This document shows, piece by piece, positions 35,638 through 48,309 of a stretch of DNA of 64,000 nt. Below the pieces are notes generated by a model that saw only the letters and a program-made list of their open reading frames with translations, did no database searches and was not told the origin of the DNA. How positions within the stretch are numbered: the stretch's first letter is position 1; every line of letters starts with the position of its first letter. The DNA comes from Xiphias gladius (taxonomy: Eukaryota > Chordata > Actinopteri > Istiophoriformes > Xiphiidae): assembly GCF_016859285.1 (NCBI RefSeq), contig NC_053407.1, positions 19,898,699-19,962,698 of the forward strand, read 5' to 3'. Both the position numbers and the translations under genes were made by a program.

Positions 35638-38600
35638 TTATCCGTCCTCTTTAGGTGGTGTGTACCAGCCTGTAAGAACAGAAAGAGAAACCCCGTTTGC
35701 CATTGGATCCATACCACGGTGTGTCTACTGAGCCACAATTAACAGAAATATTTACTTACCGTTCTTTTCGTGAATCTGCACAAGGGATTTGTATGACTGT
35801 TGTGCTCTGGCAAGATTGTACTGGTTCTGAAAAACAAATAATGCTCTGTAAATATCTTGCTATGGAATAAGGAAGTATATGAACAAAAATACTATATCAA
35901 TCAAAGGTTTGCATCCTCTTGGAGACTTTACCCATCCCTCTCTCCCATAATTTCCTGTCATCTTTATACTGTTGGCTGTCCAATAACGTTATAAAATGAC
36001 CGATGTAAATGCATCCTTCTCTCCAATATGCACATATAATTTTTACTCCTCCAAAGTGACTCGTCTGTGAAAACGGCCTCTATGGCAGCTGAAGTTAAAC
36101 AGAAAATACACTGGAACTGTCAACGCCAAAGCTGCCCTGCCTTCATGTGTGGCCACTGAATTTTGCCTTTAGACCTGGTTGAACGACGTGTTGTGCAAAC
36201 TTTCTCATTTTAAGTGTACTTGAGACCTGATGAATAACATCAGTTACCTTATTGGCTCCAAACTGCACCCTGGCTTTTCCTTTCACCAGAGTTGCATTTA
36301 TCTGCATAATGACAGATTCTATGGAATAGGCACTGCTCCAGCCCTGAAAAACACAAAACCACACAAAAACCCCATGAATCCACTTCCTCTGTTGTTTGAG
36401 TCGAGGAAAATTTGGTCATAAGATGCATCAAACTCATTTACACACCTGTTTTGTGAGAAGTTCCATGCACAAGGCCCCTCCTCCTAGAACATAACTGAAA
36501 AAAAAACCAAAAAAAAACAAAAAAAACATCACAGTATTAGGAATGGGTATTAAACACTTTAAAGTAGATGTCTACATTTGACCAAGAAAGTGTTCACTTG
36601 ACTTTTGGCAGATTTGCTGTGCTTCAAATTGATTTCACAATGTCTTGATTGACCTTGTGGGAGAGAATGTTTTTGATTTTGAGGCAATTTGAATCAAGAA
36701 ACTTGTGAATGAAACTTTTGGATGTACCAGGAAACACAAATAGTAATTTTGATGCAAATTTGTTTACAGCTATTTTTAATCATCAGAACCCCTTGAAGAA
36801 TCGCTATGGTTTGAGTCACATGATGGAATTGTATGACACATTACAGCATAAAATTAAGTGCAAAAAAGTCTTCAAATGCATTTAATAGCCTTATTGCGCT
36901 GGTGTACAGGTGATGCTTTTATTTATTTTAAGTGTCAGAGATGATAATTCGCAGCCAGTCACCAGCAAAACACATAGGCTGTAAAAGGCAGTAACAGCCT
37001 ATGTGCAGTACAACTTAAAATATGGTCCACCCTGCGTCTATAGAAAGCGTATAGCGATTCATCAGAGGATCTGACATGAGCATTGTAAGCAAGCAAAGCG
37101 CAGTATCAACACATCTGCAGCAGCTGCAAGCACAACATGTGATGTGAAACATTTTACGGTTCATCCTCGCTAAAGAAAAAGGAGTTAATACTCCACATTT
37201 ATATTAATTCAATTAAAAGCCACAATGGGACAAATTAATATCTTGAATACGTCTCTCCCAACAAAATCTAAAATTTTTTAAAAAATTGTGCGCACAACAA
37301 ATGCAGACCAAGTCCCAGTGAGTGAATACTTTCTTCAAAGCGTTACGTGCACAAAGTGGGCAGGGGGGAAATCACTACACACTCACCCTCCGGAGAGCAC
37401 AGGTGAGACAACCCGTACAAAAGGTGGGTCAAAAGGAAAATTATCCTGTCATATGAAGAAAAAAAAATTGAGTCTCAACAAAACTTTTCCCCAAAAAACA
37501 ATTGACAAATATTATCACAGGACTCACTTTATAAGAGAAATTGAGCAGAATGTAGTCCACTCCTTCCTTTTCTTTTAAGACCTGCAAGTCACTATGTAAT
37601 GGACTATCTGGGTCTACCCTGTAATGAAGAACAACAAGTCAAATCTAAAAAAAAAACACACAAAATATTTGGCAAGTTGAGTTTATTAAAAGCAACTGAA
37701 TGGGAAAACTTACGTCCTTAATTTGACATGCCATTCATAAAGGCTGTCATTGACTAGTTCGACTGAATAAATACCTGTGAAGCGACACATACACAGAACC
37801 TTACTTCAACCTGCTGACGAGAAGTTAAACCCAAAAAAAGCCACCGCTGCAGAGAAATGTGTGTCAGTAGTCACCTGTCTTGTAACTCTGTGATCTGTAG
37901 ATCTCCCTGAGTTCCTTCATTAGGCGGTCTGAGGCTTGCACCGAGCCAGAGACCGCACCCTGCAACATAAATCATAAAGATGCATCACACAGATGAACAA
38001 CACCTGCATAAACAGGAAAATGCCATATACTGCAAACTGGAGAGGTGGATGGGCCTATATCAGGGCAACCAGAGTTTCTGAGCTGAAGTCTTACTCATTT
38101 CTGCCCATAAACAATGTTACATTTGAGCATTTTTATGACTTGCAAGCAGGACATAACTTCTAGAAAAGAAAGATCTATTATAAGCACGAAGGAAATTCTG
38201 ATCATAAAGCTTCAAATGCTGATGCCCATGCAGTGATGATACCATTTTAAGATGTTTTAAGATGTTGGTCTTTGCAGACATTCAGCAATTTGAATTAGTT
38301 CAGTTTTTACAGCTCGGTTGCGTGTTACTGCTGACTGCTAATACGACATGCACAGAACGGAAGATTTCTCGATTCCAGGCTGCATTCAGACTGAAAATAC
38401 CACTGCGTAGCCAGATAATGTTGGACTGTGCTGATGTGAAAGCTGAGAGCCAACTAAACTTTTTGCTGGGAAGCTTAGCATTTTTTTTCCCCTGCCGGAG
38501 CCCTCTGCTGCAGCAGACACATTGTCTTAAATGAACAATGAGTCTGTGATTTGACACAGTGCTACTGTTGGTCTGACCTTGCCCAAATTGACTGAAAAAA

Positions 38601-41600
38601 AATATAGTTTGTCAGATGGAATAAAAGTGAAATATTTATGTCCAGTGGCTACAGCTTTATCCTATGGCAGGAGTAGAACACAGTTACACACTCCTGATTT
38701 GCAAAACTCCAACACTAACAAATCTCTTACTGGACCTTTTATCTGCTCTTGCTCTTTTTATTAGTAAATGGCATTGAAGAAGACATTTTATTCATGAAGC
38801 AGGAATTTGATCAACATTTCATATCTAATGCTGCTCATCTCAATTTCAAGTTGTAAACACTATTCGGGCTACCACTAAAAATAACGGTGTTTGGGACTTC
38901 TCAGCAAACACAAGATGATTATAGAGCTAAACTGACTCTTTGAGTTTTAGTTATTTAGAACATCATTTACCTGCAAATGTCAAATCTACTCAGATTTGAT
39001 AAGATATTTGAAAGGACTCAATAAGTGGATTGGATCCTGGATTCAGATACGATAAAAGGCTACTGAACTCCAGTTTTACCTGGGAAACTCCTATGTTTTT
39101 CTGCTGAGAAATATGGAGGTTGCTGCAAAACTTTAACATTCAAATGACAATTGAAAGGGAAAGGCAGCTCCTCCACTTCTTCCCTCTATTAGTCACCAAA
39201 CTCAATAAAGAAAAACATGAACTGAATGAGCACTTACATTCAAGTGATCCTGTCTCTGGTTTTTACGAATCTTCTCCAAGATGGCCAGATTTTCTTTTTC
39301 TATCCCGTCATCTTCTGACTTTTTTCCATCTACTGGCTCCTCTTCTTTCATGTCATAATGGTCCAGGTCTTGGTCCAAGTCAATGTCCTGCTGCCACAGC
39401 GTATTAATTATGTTTAGACACAGGATGTAAAACAAATTCGATAACTAAGCTATAAATAATATTAGTCCAGTGAACTGTCAGGAATACAAATAGGCACCTC
39501 TCCCATTTCCTCCTCCTCTTCCTCTTCAGATGTCACTTCATCTGATGGTCCGTGCTGTAGTTGGGGGAAAAAAATGCAAGCTGACTAACTTTAGATTTTT
39601 CAAACGTAACAAAGAGGCATTGAATTTTATTCTTGTTTTTAGTGCCCACCTTTCGCTCTTGGGTAATTGGACCAGCAGGTAGAGGCTGGTCGAGCATTTC
39701 TACATCGGGATGTTGTGGCAGGTTGTAAAGCCGACAGAGATCACAAATGAGCCGCTTCAACTGCTGAAGAAGCTGCGGTGAAGACAATACGTCAGTAAGG
39801 AAAACCAACTTGCCATTAAACAATTCTCCCAAGTTTCCACTGTTTTAGCACTGAACATACACTCAAGTGTCCACTTCAATAGGTACATCTGTTCAGTCAT
39901 ATGCAATCTAATACAACTGTACAACTGCAATAAAAGTTTTTGTTGACAGTATCATAGAAGAGTTCATTAAATTATATATTTTAGAATTGAGGTCAAAGGT
40001 AGTGATGGTGATTTGCTTGTCTGCATTACATTCAGATGCGTTTCTAATATTCTGCCCCCTCATGCATGAAAACAGCGAGGACAAAAAAATTAGAAATAAC
40101 TCTCAATATAATGTAGTCCAGTACAAGACCAACATTAACAATAATATACATGTAACTAAATTTACATATTTTTCAAAAAGGTCTCCAAAAAACTGAGAGT
40201 TATCAGCTTTGTAACGATACAATTGTACGCAAAAGGTACTTTTTATTTCATGATCATAAAATAGAAAGAATAAATAAGTAAATTAATTTTTAATTTTTAT
40301 TCTTAAATTAAAAAAAAAAAAAACTGCAATTGTGGCATGTGCTAAAGTAAGTGAGTACTTAGAGACACCCCCCTTTGCCAACTGTGGAAATATATTCCTT
40401 TGGGGTTGTGTGGCACAGGGAATCACTGCACAGATAGAGGGACGAATGGATTCCTCTAACTATCAGGAAGTTCTGGATGCAAATGTCCTGCAGTCGGTCA
40501 AAGAACTGAAAGTGAAAAGAGTCTGGCCTCTACAATAGGACAATGGTCCAAAGCAGGACTCAAAATCCATCATGGACTACTTCAAGAAACACAAGATGAA
40601 GCTTTTGAAATGGCCCTCACAGTCCCCTGACCTGAAAATCACTGAAAATCTGTGGGTAGATCTTAAACATGGTGTGTGTGCAAGACAGCCTAAAAATATC
40701 TCCGAACTTGACGTGATCTGCAGGGAGAGTGGGTGAAATTCATAAACCAAGGATAGAAAGACTCATAGCTGCTACAAAAAGTGTTTGCAAGCTGTGATAG
40801 CTGCCAAAGGGGGTGTTACTATGTACTGACTTAGTAGGGTGCCCAGACTTTAACACATGCCACAATTACTGTTTTTTAAGGTCATGAAATAAAAGTAGCA
40901 ACGCATTAACATTTGACGAGGGGCTTGTTTTTTTAATGTCTGTTTGCTGGCAGGGTTGAATTGAAGCTATTTCACTTTTTTTTTTTTTTTTAAATAAACA
41001 AATTAGTAATTTTTTCAAGGGTGCCAAAACTTTTGCACACAACTGCAGACATTATGGCAGGGCTGTTGTACTTGACTGCATTCATACAAGTGTAGCTGAT
41101 AAAGGCGCCACTGACTGTATGCGACAATACTATTTTGTGCAAGCCTCTGTGAAGCTGGATGCACATCAGCCAACTTACCAATGTGCTGCCTTTTCTCACA
41201 TCCTCTAAGCGTTCCAACACTTCAGCCAGACTAGGATCATCAGAGTCAACAAACCATATTGGGGGTGTTGAGGGATAGGATTCCTGCAACAGAGGCAACG
41301 ACAGGAAATGGAAATTTAGCCGGTCATACTTGTGTGTTGGGCTTTATGTCTACAGATTGTATGCTAACACTAAACAGAGAACATCACTGTTTTCATGAAA
41401 CCAAAATTTTGCCCAGGGAAATCTAATCTACAAAAAATGTTAAAAGTTTATTCCAACGATATAAATGATTTCAAACCAAATGTCTTAGCCCACACAGCCA
41501 CCTACTGAACAAAATGATTTGTCCACTGCCAGCTGTAGAGCTGCAAGAGTATCTCCAGCACTGGCAGACAAGTGGCTGAGTGATGCTCTAAACCTTCAAT

Positions 41601-44230
41601 TACACCTTAATACAGCTGTTAAATTAGGTGTGGACTTCAGTTTACATGGCTGGAGATTCAAGAGACGATTCTGAATCATAAAAGGGCTAGCCCCTCATCC
41701 AGGAGACTATAGTATAGTGGGGTGAAAACTATAGCTGATCTGTTGTGTAGTCTAGCAAGCAAGTCCTAATGGTGAAAATCTGCTGTGTATGGTACTTCTA
41801 TGTAATGTATTGGTAATAATTTCCGTGGCAAGGACCCCACGTACAATATCAAGATAGGAAAATGCTGCATGTTTATATAGTAATAGTGAGGTTCAGGTGT
41901 AAAGTTACAAATGGGTTTGAGTAAAAGCGTAGGAGTATTTTATGTTGCTTTTATGTTACACGGGATAGGTTCCATGTGTTAGATGAGAGAGATTCCCATG
42001 TTTACGAGTTGCAAAAGAACACGAAGTACAACAACTCAAGATGGTTGTATGACTGTTTCTTTAGTCATGTGAGGACTCAAATATACCATTCTTTCACACT
42101 TTAGCTGTATATCAGTTAAATTTGAGTTTACTTACACCGAATGCTAAACTTTAGCTGACACAAGGCATCCCTCTTTGTTTGCTTTTCAGATAGTTTTGTG
42201 TTATTAAGCACTAAGTTGGATCTATCAAATCTCTAAGAAAAATTGGACTTCCCTAATTAGCGCTATAACTTGGATGTTGACTCTTTTTACAAATCTGAAA
42301 CTAGTAATTATGTTAACTCCAATATCATGTGAACAGAGCATAAGCTACTGAAATTTGAATTCAGATAGAGAGCTGCCATTCAGCAATTTAGCTCTCTACA
42401 TACTTTAGCTGAAATGATTGAGTTGATCAATCATTTGTGTCATATTTCGAGCAAAAAATAAATTTGCTTGGTCCTGCTCCTCCAACATGAGGATTCTTCT
42501 CTGTTTTATAAATTGAATACCTTTGGAATTTGGACTGTTGATTGGACAAAACAAGACAGTTGAAGACGTCACCTTGGGCTTTGGGAAACTTTGATGGACT
42601 TATAAAAAATTAAAAAAAGATTTTCCGACATTTAATACACCAAACAAATAATGAAGAACATATCTGATTAACCAACAATGAAAACATTTGTTAGCTGCAG
42701 CCCAGATCCCCATCTTTTCAGGATCTAGCACTAACCATCACAAAGCCAAATTCAAAGAAACTCACAGCGATCATGTCCTATATAACCTAATCTTCTTTGC
42801 AACTAAATGCCCAATGGAACAAATCAATGTGTCTGCACAGGTAACTGAAGCAGTGGTTTCTCTCAATCCTGGTTCCTGAGGACCAACTACACCTTATTCC
42901 GTTGTGGGTAGAGCAAGGAGGAATAAAAACCTCCTTTTACTCACCCTCTTCTCATTTACCAGTGGGAGGAGTGTGATGCTGAACGTACTCTGGTTTCTTT
43001 GAGACTGAGGCTGAGGCTGACTCTAAAGGGATGCAGACTGACTCAGCTCAAGTGTCAACATGACATGGCTATCAAAACATTTTTAATCAAAAATCAGCAT
43101 AAGTGGAAGTGCGTATGTGGATGTTTGTGCTTAGAGAGAGGGAGGATGTGGTCAGGGTGTTGAAAAGATCTGTGCAACGTGAATCATAGAAATACAAGTG
43201 CCATGATAAAGGGTGAGTCCCAGTTATTAGCGACATTACCTACCAATATGTTTTGCACATGTTTAAAGATGATTCAATTCACCAATAATGTCTATAAACC
43301 GACTCAAGGAGCTGGTGTTCAAGTGCACAAAAACACCAGGCCCATCTTACGTTATCTACATTAGCAAAATACATATACAGCTCAGCTCATATCATTAGCT
43401 AGTTTAAAAAATAACACTAATTAAAGTACAGCGCTGTCTCCTTCGTATTTACATTAGATCAATGTCTACGTGATTCGGTGTCCAGATAAGGGAGACACGA
43501 ACGTCGCCGCTGTAAATTCGCCAGAGGGATCCGTCTATTTACTGAAAGGGCAGAAAACACAGTGAACAACATTCCATTAAACTGCGTCTATCTAAGGTTA
43601 AAGTGTGAAAGGGACATTCGGTGGTATGTCTGTATTCTTTGAAATATAGCTAGCAGAGGAACGACTGTAATGTTGTAAAAGTTCCTCTGTGCATAAGGTG
43701 GGTAACGTCAAGATTAAACATGATAGGGTTCAGTAGTTAGAAAGTTGGAAGCCGTAGTACCGCAAACTGTAACGCAGTTATATTGGCTAACTAGACAAGC
43801 TAGCGTTACTTTCAGTTAGGAGGCTAGCAAAGGCTACCGCATCGTCGTTACTAATCGACGTTTTAATGTATTATTTTCCAAGTGGATTTAACACCGGAGC
43901 TGTGTTGTTTTCTTTAATCCACATGATCCCTTACATCTCGAGGGCTGTACACTGAGGGGAAAAATAAAGGCGAACACTTTATTCGTAGTTGATTTGTAAA
44001 CACGGAACCTTCCGCGAAATGATTTGGTTTCAGTCGATAGTCAGTGGCTGGGTTGGCTGGCCTGGACTCACCGTGATGTTGCAGTGAATGATCAGCAGCT
44101 TCTCTCCTGTTACGTTGAATTGGCAACTGAGTTCATCGGGTTTCCAGTCTATTATTCTGAATCGTTCGTGGTTTGGGTCAAAAATTGACTCCAAAAACTT
44201 CAGTTCGGCCTTCAGCCCCGACACCGACAT
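35638..44230 (-). CDS. ube2q2: Ubiquitin-conjugating enzyme E2 Q2 (377 aa)
   Basis: E2 enzyme with an extended N-terminal RWD-like domain and a C-terminal UBC fold. Thirteen coding exons on the minus strand: 44230-44072, 41283-41179, 39772-39650, 39554-39498, 39387-39238, 37959-37875, 37774-37714, 37618-37528, 37445-37387, 36494-36446, 36343-36248, 35826-35760 and 35669-35638 (stop TAA). Phases sum to 378 codons; human UBE2Q2 has 375 aa. The start is [13 protein letters not shown]. An acidic run ([11 protein letters not shown]) sits at about residues 137-147 and is followed by [20 protein letters not shown]. The catalytic Cys is near residue 306 in [15 protein letters not shown]. The C-terminus is [10 protein letters not shown]. 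The first two introns (2.8 and 1.4 kb) carry mobile-element remnants. Confidence 0.96.
39852..39990 (+). mobile_element. Family A repeat, partial copy in ube2q2 intron
   Basis: Opens ACACTCAAGTGTCCACTTCA, identical to the copy at 18795, and then diverges. Confidence 0.55.
40221..41045 (+). mobile_element. Decayed Tc1-like transposon with transposase C-terminal half (ube2q2 intron 2)
   Basis: The interval 40332-40538 is open and reads like the middle of a Tc1 transposase ([18 protein letters not shown], then [18 protein letters not shown]). An in-frame stop at about 40536 is followed in the same frame by [19 protein letters not shown] and [15 protein letters not shown], the DDE-domain landmarks. 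Further stops appear after about 40740. The N-terminal DNA-binding half is missing. The ends look like a degraded inverted pair: GTACGCAAAAGG on the left and the complement of GTGTGCAAAAGTTTTGGCAC on the right. It is internally deleted and inactive. Confidence 0.8.
42405..42705. mobile_element. 'GGGCTGCAA' family MITE, fourth copy (ube2q2 intron 1)
   Basis: Carries 'tttggactgttgattggac' and 'aagacgtcaccttgggc' and ends TTAGCTGCAGCCC, matching the copy at 16.0 kb. Confidence 0.65.
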
Positions 44231-44339
44231 CTTCTACTCATCTCAAACCACCAGGCCGCTGGCAGAGGGGAAGTCGGGGCGGAATGCGACCGCGCAGTTG
44301 AGTCGGTCTACGGATCTCGCATGTTAGCGTGAGAATAAC

Positions 44340-45954
44340 AACAAAGGGTTGGAGGGTTTGGTTTTGGGTGCACACTGTCAATAGTATTTTATAGTCATGA
44401 CACTACACACCTTCAGTTTCATTTAATTTTGCCTTATTTTTTACTTTTGTTGTATGTTATTATTATATGACACGTTTTTATCTGGCACTAATCTCACAAT
44501 GGTGCTCACAAGCCTGTTCACAGGGACCCACAAAAACAAGAAGAAAACATTATAAATATATGGCTGTAGTATAATAAATATACAATATACTATATACGAG
44601 CAAATGAAAATTTTAAAGTTTAAAAAGAATTGGAGCTGGATTACCAGTTAACCCAGGGCCTCAGACCTCCAGGGGCCCCCAAAGTGGTTTGATTAATTGG
44701 GGGGGTTGCACCACAACAGTACAATATCAACTGGGTATCAACTGGCCTTGTGTCAAAATCTACTTTTAAAACTTTTTAAATCTTTAGTCTATAGTCTTGT
44801 CACATGTTTTTTTATGGCTAATTAAAGATGTATATCATCAAATTACCACAAACTAACTCAAACTAACTATAAACTGTTACTCTATAAAATGATGTTTTAA
44901 ATTTTTCCAATGGTTACAATTAGAATGCAGCACATGCACATTTTAATGCAGCCCAACACAAACCTGAAATACCTTTGTTCAACTTAACAAGTTCAGCGCT
45001 CCCAACTAATTGATCAAAGCTTAGAGCCATTTTTCATTGTTCATAGTTACTGAAGGACAAAGTTTCTAATTACGATATTACTTTGCAGTGTGATTTTATG
45101 TTTAAAAACCAAGGTTTTGCCAGAGCAGTGTGGTTTTTATGGCTCTGTGCTTTTTTTGAAAATTGAGTATTAACTATATCAAACAATTATGTTATTTTAT
45201 TAAAGCATATGGACTGGTTAATATCCCAGCTCTGTTCAGGTATACAATGATAAGCCATTCAAAGTTGTGGGCACTGACTTGACACTAGGTGGCACAACAG
45301 ATAAATCTGATCTGCTTACAACCAAACATGAGCTCTTGTTATAGCAGTGCCATGAGCAGTACGCACATTTTACAACAGGACCCTTATCTGCAGCACTAAA
45401 TACTTTCTTTTACAACATAGCTGTGTTTCATTGAACCCAGAAAGCACTGTACATGACATGTAACTGCGTATCATGTACTGACGACCTTGAAGGACACATT
45501 AGGAGTTGCGTTCAGTACTCTTTCTTTCCAACTATGCACAAAACCTGCCATTTTTGAATAGCACATACTGTAGTTGAGGTGACACTTTGAAGTTGGGTTG
45601 CCTTTCCTGTACCCATGGATTTGGGTAAGTGTTAATATTACTCAAGACTTAAGAGAATAAAAAGCTCTCTCACGAGCACACGTACACTAAAAACAGCCTT
45701 GAAATGTGTGTTATGTTGAAATATGGTGTGAAAAACTAGACTTGAGTGTAAGTGTAAAGTTTAACAGCAGGCAATGCTTTTTAACAGTCATTGCAATCAA
45801 CTTAAGCTGTAAATATTATTTCATCTGTTTCAGCTGTTGTGTTGTGTCACAACTGACTGACTAAGGTGTCACTCAGAAAAAAATATAATCTGTTTTGAAC
45901 TCTTTATATTTGGATCACTGATTGTGAAGGTTTTTCTGTCCAGTGCCATTTCAT
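44340..45954. other. Intergenic, AT-rich, nothing recognised
   Basis: Lies between the ube2q2 start and the MITE upstream of the UGT gene. I see no exon-like frame or clear repeat, apart from a short G-run near 44700. Confidence 0.5.
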
Positions 45955-46442
45955 CAGTGGTGGAAGAAGTATTCAGATCCTTTACTTACATAAAAGTATC
46001 AATGAAACATTTTAAAAGTAGTCCTTTACAAGTAAAAATCCTTCATTCAAATGTACTATTTTTAAAGTAAAAGTACACAAGTATTATCAGAAAAATGAAC
46101 TTAAAGTATCAAAAGTAAAAGTAGTTGTTCTGAAGTAAAATGTCCCCAAACAACTCATAGACATCTGAAACGCGACAAGGGAGCCCAACCACTGTATAAT
46201 CTTTAACAATGCATTTTATTTTATCAGCATACCATATGTTTTTTATGTAGAATTTTAATCAGCAAAGTTGCAACTAACAGTATTTTAGTGGAGTAAATAT
46301 GTACAATATTTTCCTCAGGAATTAAGTGGAGTAGAAGTATAAAGTAATGTCAGATGAAAATACTCAAGTAAAGTACAAGTACCTCAAAATTGTACTTACG
46401 CACAGTGCTTGAGTAAATGTAGTTAGTAATTTTCCACCAATG
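45955..46442. mobile_element. hAT-type MITE ('AAGTAAAAGTA' family) with 8-bp target duplication
   Basis: The 488-bp unit starts CAGTGGTGGAAG and ends with the complement of CATTGGTGGAAA (10 of the first 11 bases match). It is flanked by CATTTCAT (45947-45954) and CATTTCAC (46443-46450), an 8-bp duplication with one mismatch, as hAT elements make. The interior is rich in AAGTA/TACTT motifs and non-coding. It sits about 100 bases upstream of the UGT start codon. Confidence 0.85.
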
Positions 46443-46549
46443 CATTTCACATCATAGTAAGTCTGTAAACACCCAAATGTGCAAACTGGACGGACTGTAA
46501 TCCCTTACTGACTTGTTTTTTGTTTTTAAGGTCTCTGAGGGACGTCACC

Positions 46550-48151
46550 ATGAAGGTACCTTGTTTGTCTCTGCTCACCTTTACTCTACTGTTGAATCAA
46601 CTATCCTGTGCATCTGGGGGAAAAGTACTGGTGTTCCCATTGGATGGAAGCCATTGGGTAAACATGAAAGTACTCTTAGAGGAACTACATGCCAAAGGCC
46701 ATGAGGTCACTGTGGTTCGGGCATCAGATAGCTGGTACATCAGTGAAAAGTCTCCTTTCTACACCTCTGTCACCCTTCCCAGCACAGGTGGCTTTGAAGA
46801 AAACTTTGAAACCTTTTTGTCTCCACAGCTGGAGATACAGCTTAAGGGCAAGTCTACATCTTTTTGGTCTCGCATCTGGACTCATATTCAGATGGAGCAG
46901 ACAGTTGTGAACCAGTTCTATCAGTTCCATAAGGGAATGAGTGAAATGATCGTTCAGATGTTTGAAGATGTAAATCTGTTGCGTTCCCTACATGATGCCA
47001 AATATGATGTGGTTTTGACAGACCCTGGCATAGGCGGAGGGTCTATGCTGGCACGTCGGCTCCAAGTTCCTCTTGTTTTCAATGTTAGATGGACCATTCA
47101 AGGTGAAGCTCATTTTCTTATTGCTCCTTCACCTCTAGCATACATTCCTTTCACTGCAACAGAGCTGACAGATAGGATGACTTTTCCTCAAAGAATCAAG
47201 AATGTTTTGAGTTATATCCTTGGGATGTACACACTATCATACATCACAGAACCTCACTACAAACCTCTGGTCAGGAAGTACTTTGGTACTGATGTGGATT
47301 ACTTAACATTTTTCCTGGATGCTGATATATGGCTTATGAGGAATGATTTTGTCTTTGAATTTCCACGTCCTACGATGCCAAATATAGTCTACATGGGTGG
47401 ATTTCAGTGCAAACCCCCAAAGCCGCTGCCTGCAGACTTGGAGGAGTTTGTCCAGAGCTCTGGAGATCATGGGGTCATTATGATGACCTTAGGAACTTTA
47501 GTCGGGAGGCTTCCTCAAGATGTCGCTGAGGAGATTGGTGCAGCCTTTGCTCAGCTGCCTCAGAAGGTTGTGTGGAGGTACATGGGACAAAGGCCAGCCA
47601 GTCTTGGCAACAACACGTTACTGGTCAACTGGTTGCCACAGAAGGACCTCTTAGGACATCCCAAAACTAGAGTGTTTGTGACCCATGGAGGCACCAATGG
47701 GGTTCAGGAAGCAATTTACCATGGGGTTCCCATAGTTGGACTACCCTTATTCTTTGATCAGCCTGATAACCTCTCCAGAATAAAAGCAAAGGGAGGAGCA
47801 GTGATTGTGGATATTGCCATGCTTGATAGGCACATTTTTGCAGATGCACTGAGAACAGTTCTGTACAATTCCTCATACAGGGAAAACATGCAGACACTCT
47901 CAAGGCTGCACAGAGATCAGCCCATGAAACCACTGGACCAGGCAGTGTTTTGGATAGAATATGTTATAAGGCATAAAGGAGCCCGACATCTGCAGACGCA
48001 ATCCAACAAAATGTCCTGGTTTGTTTACAACTCTCTTGATGTCATTGCTGCTTTGTTGACAGTTGTTTTGCTTATAACATATGTCTGCATTTCAATTGTA
48101 AGATTAGTGTGGAGAATGATTTTTCTTGGTAGAAAGGTTAAACATCAATGA
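46550..48151 (+). CDS. ugt5: Intronless UDP-glucuronosyltransferase, teleost UGT5 type (533 aa)
   Basis: ER-membrane enzyme that transfers a sugar from a UDP-sugar to lipophilic substrates. The whole coding region is one exon, as is usual for teleost UGT5. I start at 46550 (MKVPCLSLL) because GTCACCATGA is a good start context and TTTTTGTTTTTAAG just before 46531 looks like a splice acceptor of a 5' UTR exon; the ATG at 46520 would lie in that intron. Signal peptide about 1-22. Catalytic His35 is in LDGSHW and the partner Asp158 in LTDPG. The UGT signature spans about 361-404 (WLPQKDLLGHP, FVTHGGTNGVQEAIYHG, LFFDQ). A C-terminal TM lies at about 497-518, and the tail ends KVKHQ, a KxKxx-type ER-retrieval signal. 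AATAAA follows at 48297. The subfamily number cannot be fixed from here. Confidence 0.9.
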   Translation: MKVPCLSLLTFTLLLNQLSCASGGKVLVFPLDGSHWVNMKVLLEELHAKGHEVTVVRASDSWYISEKSPFYTSVTLPSTGGFEENFETFLSPQLEIQLKGKSTSFWSRIWTHIQMEQTVVNQFYQFHKGMSEMIVQMFEDVNLLRSLHDAKYDVVLTDPGIGGGSMLARRLQVPLVFNVRWTIQGEAHFLIAPSPLAYIPFTATELTDRMTFPQRIKNVLSYILGMYTLSYITEPHYKPLVRKYFGTDVDYLTFFLDADIWLMRNDFVFEFPRPTMPNIVYMGGFQCKPPKPLPADLEEFVQSSGDHGVIMMTLGTLVGRLPQDVAEEIGAAFAQLPQKVVWRYMGQRPASLGNNTLLVNWLPQKDLLGHPKTRVFVTHGGTNGVQEAIYHGVPIVGLPLFFDQPDNLSRIKAKGGAVIVDIAMLDRHIFADALRTVLYNSSYRENMQTLSRLHRDQPMKPLDQAVFWIEYVIRHKGARHLQTQSNKMSWFVYNSLDVIAALLTVVLLITYVCISIVRLVWRMIFLGRKVKHQ

Positions 48152-48309
48152 CATGAAGAGTAAAAGGCTGGTTTTGTGTGTGAAATCCAAGCATTACCGG
48201 ACATTAAACCCAACAAGTCTCTGTGTGTGATGTTGCTAAAGTTGAAAACTTTACGAAAATACTGTAACATTGAAACTTTTAAAATGAATGAACATGAATA
48301 AAAAAAACA

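Noticed and set aside
46520-46549. Upstream ATG extending the UGT by ten residues
   Set aside because: It lies in a T-rich stretch ending in a probable splice acceptor, it would push the signal peptide inward, and the ATG at 46550 has the better context.
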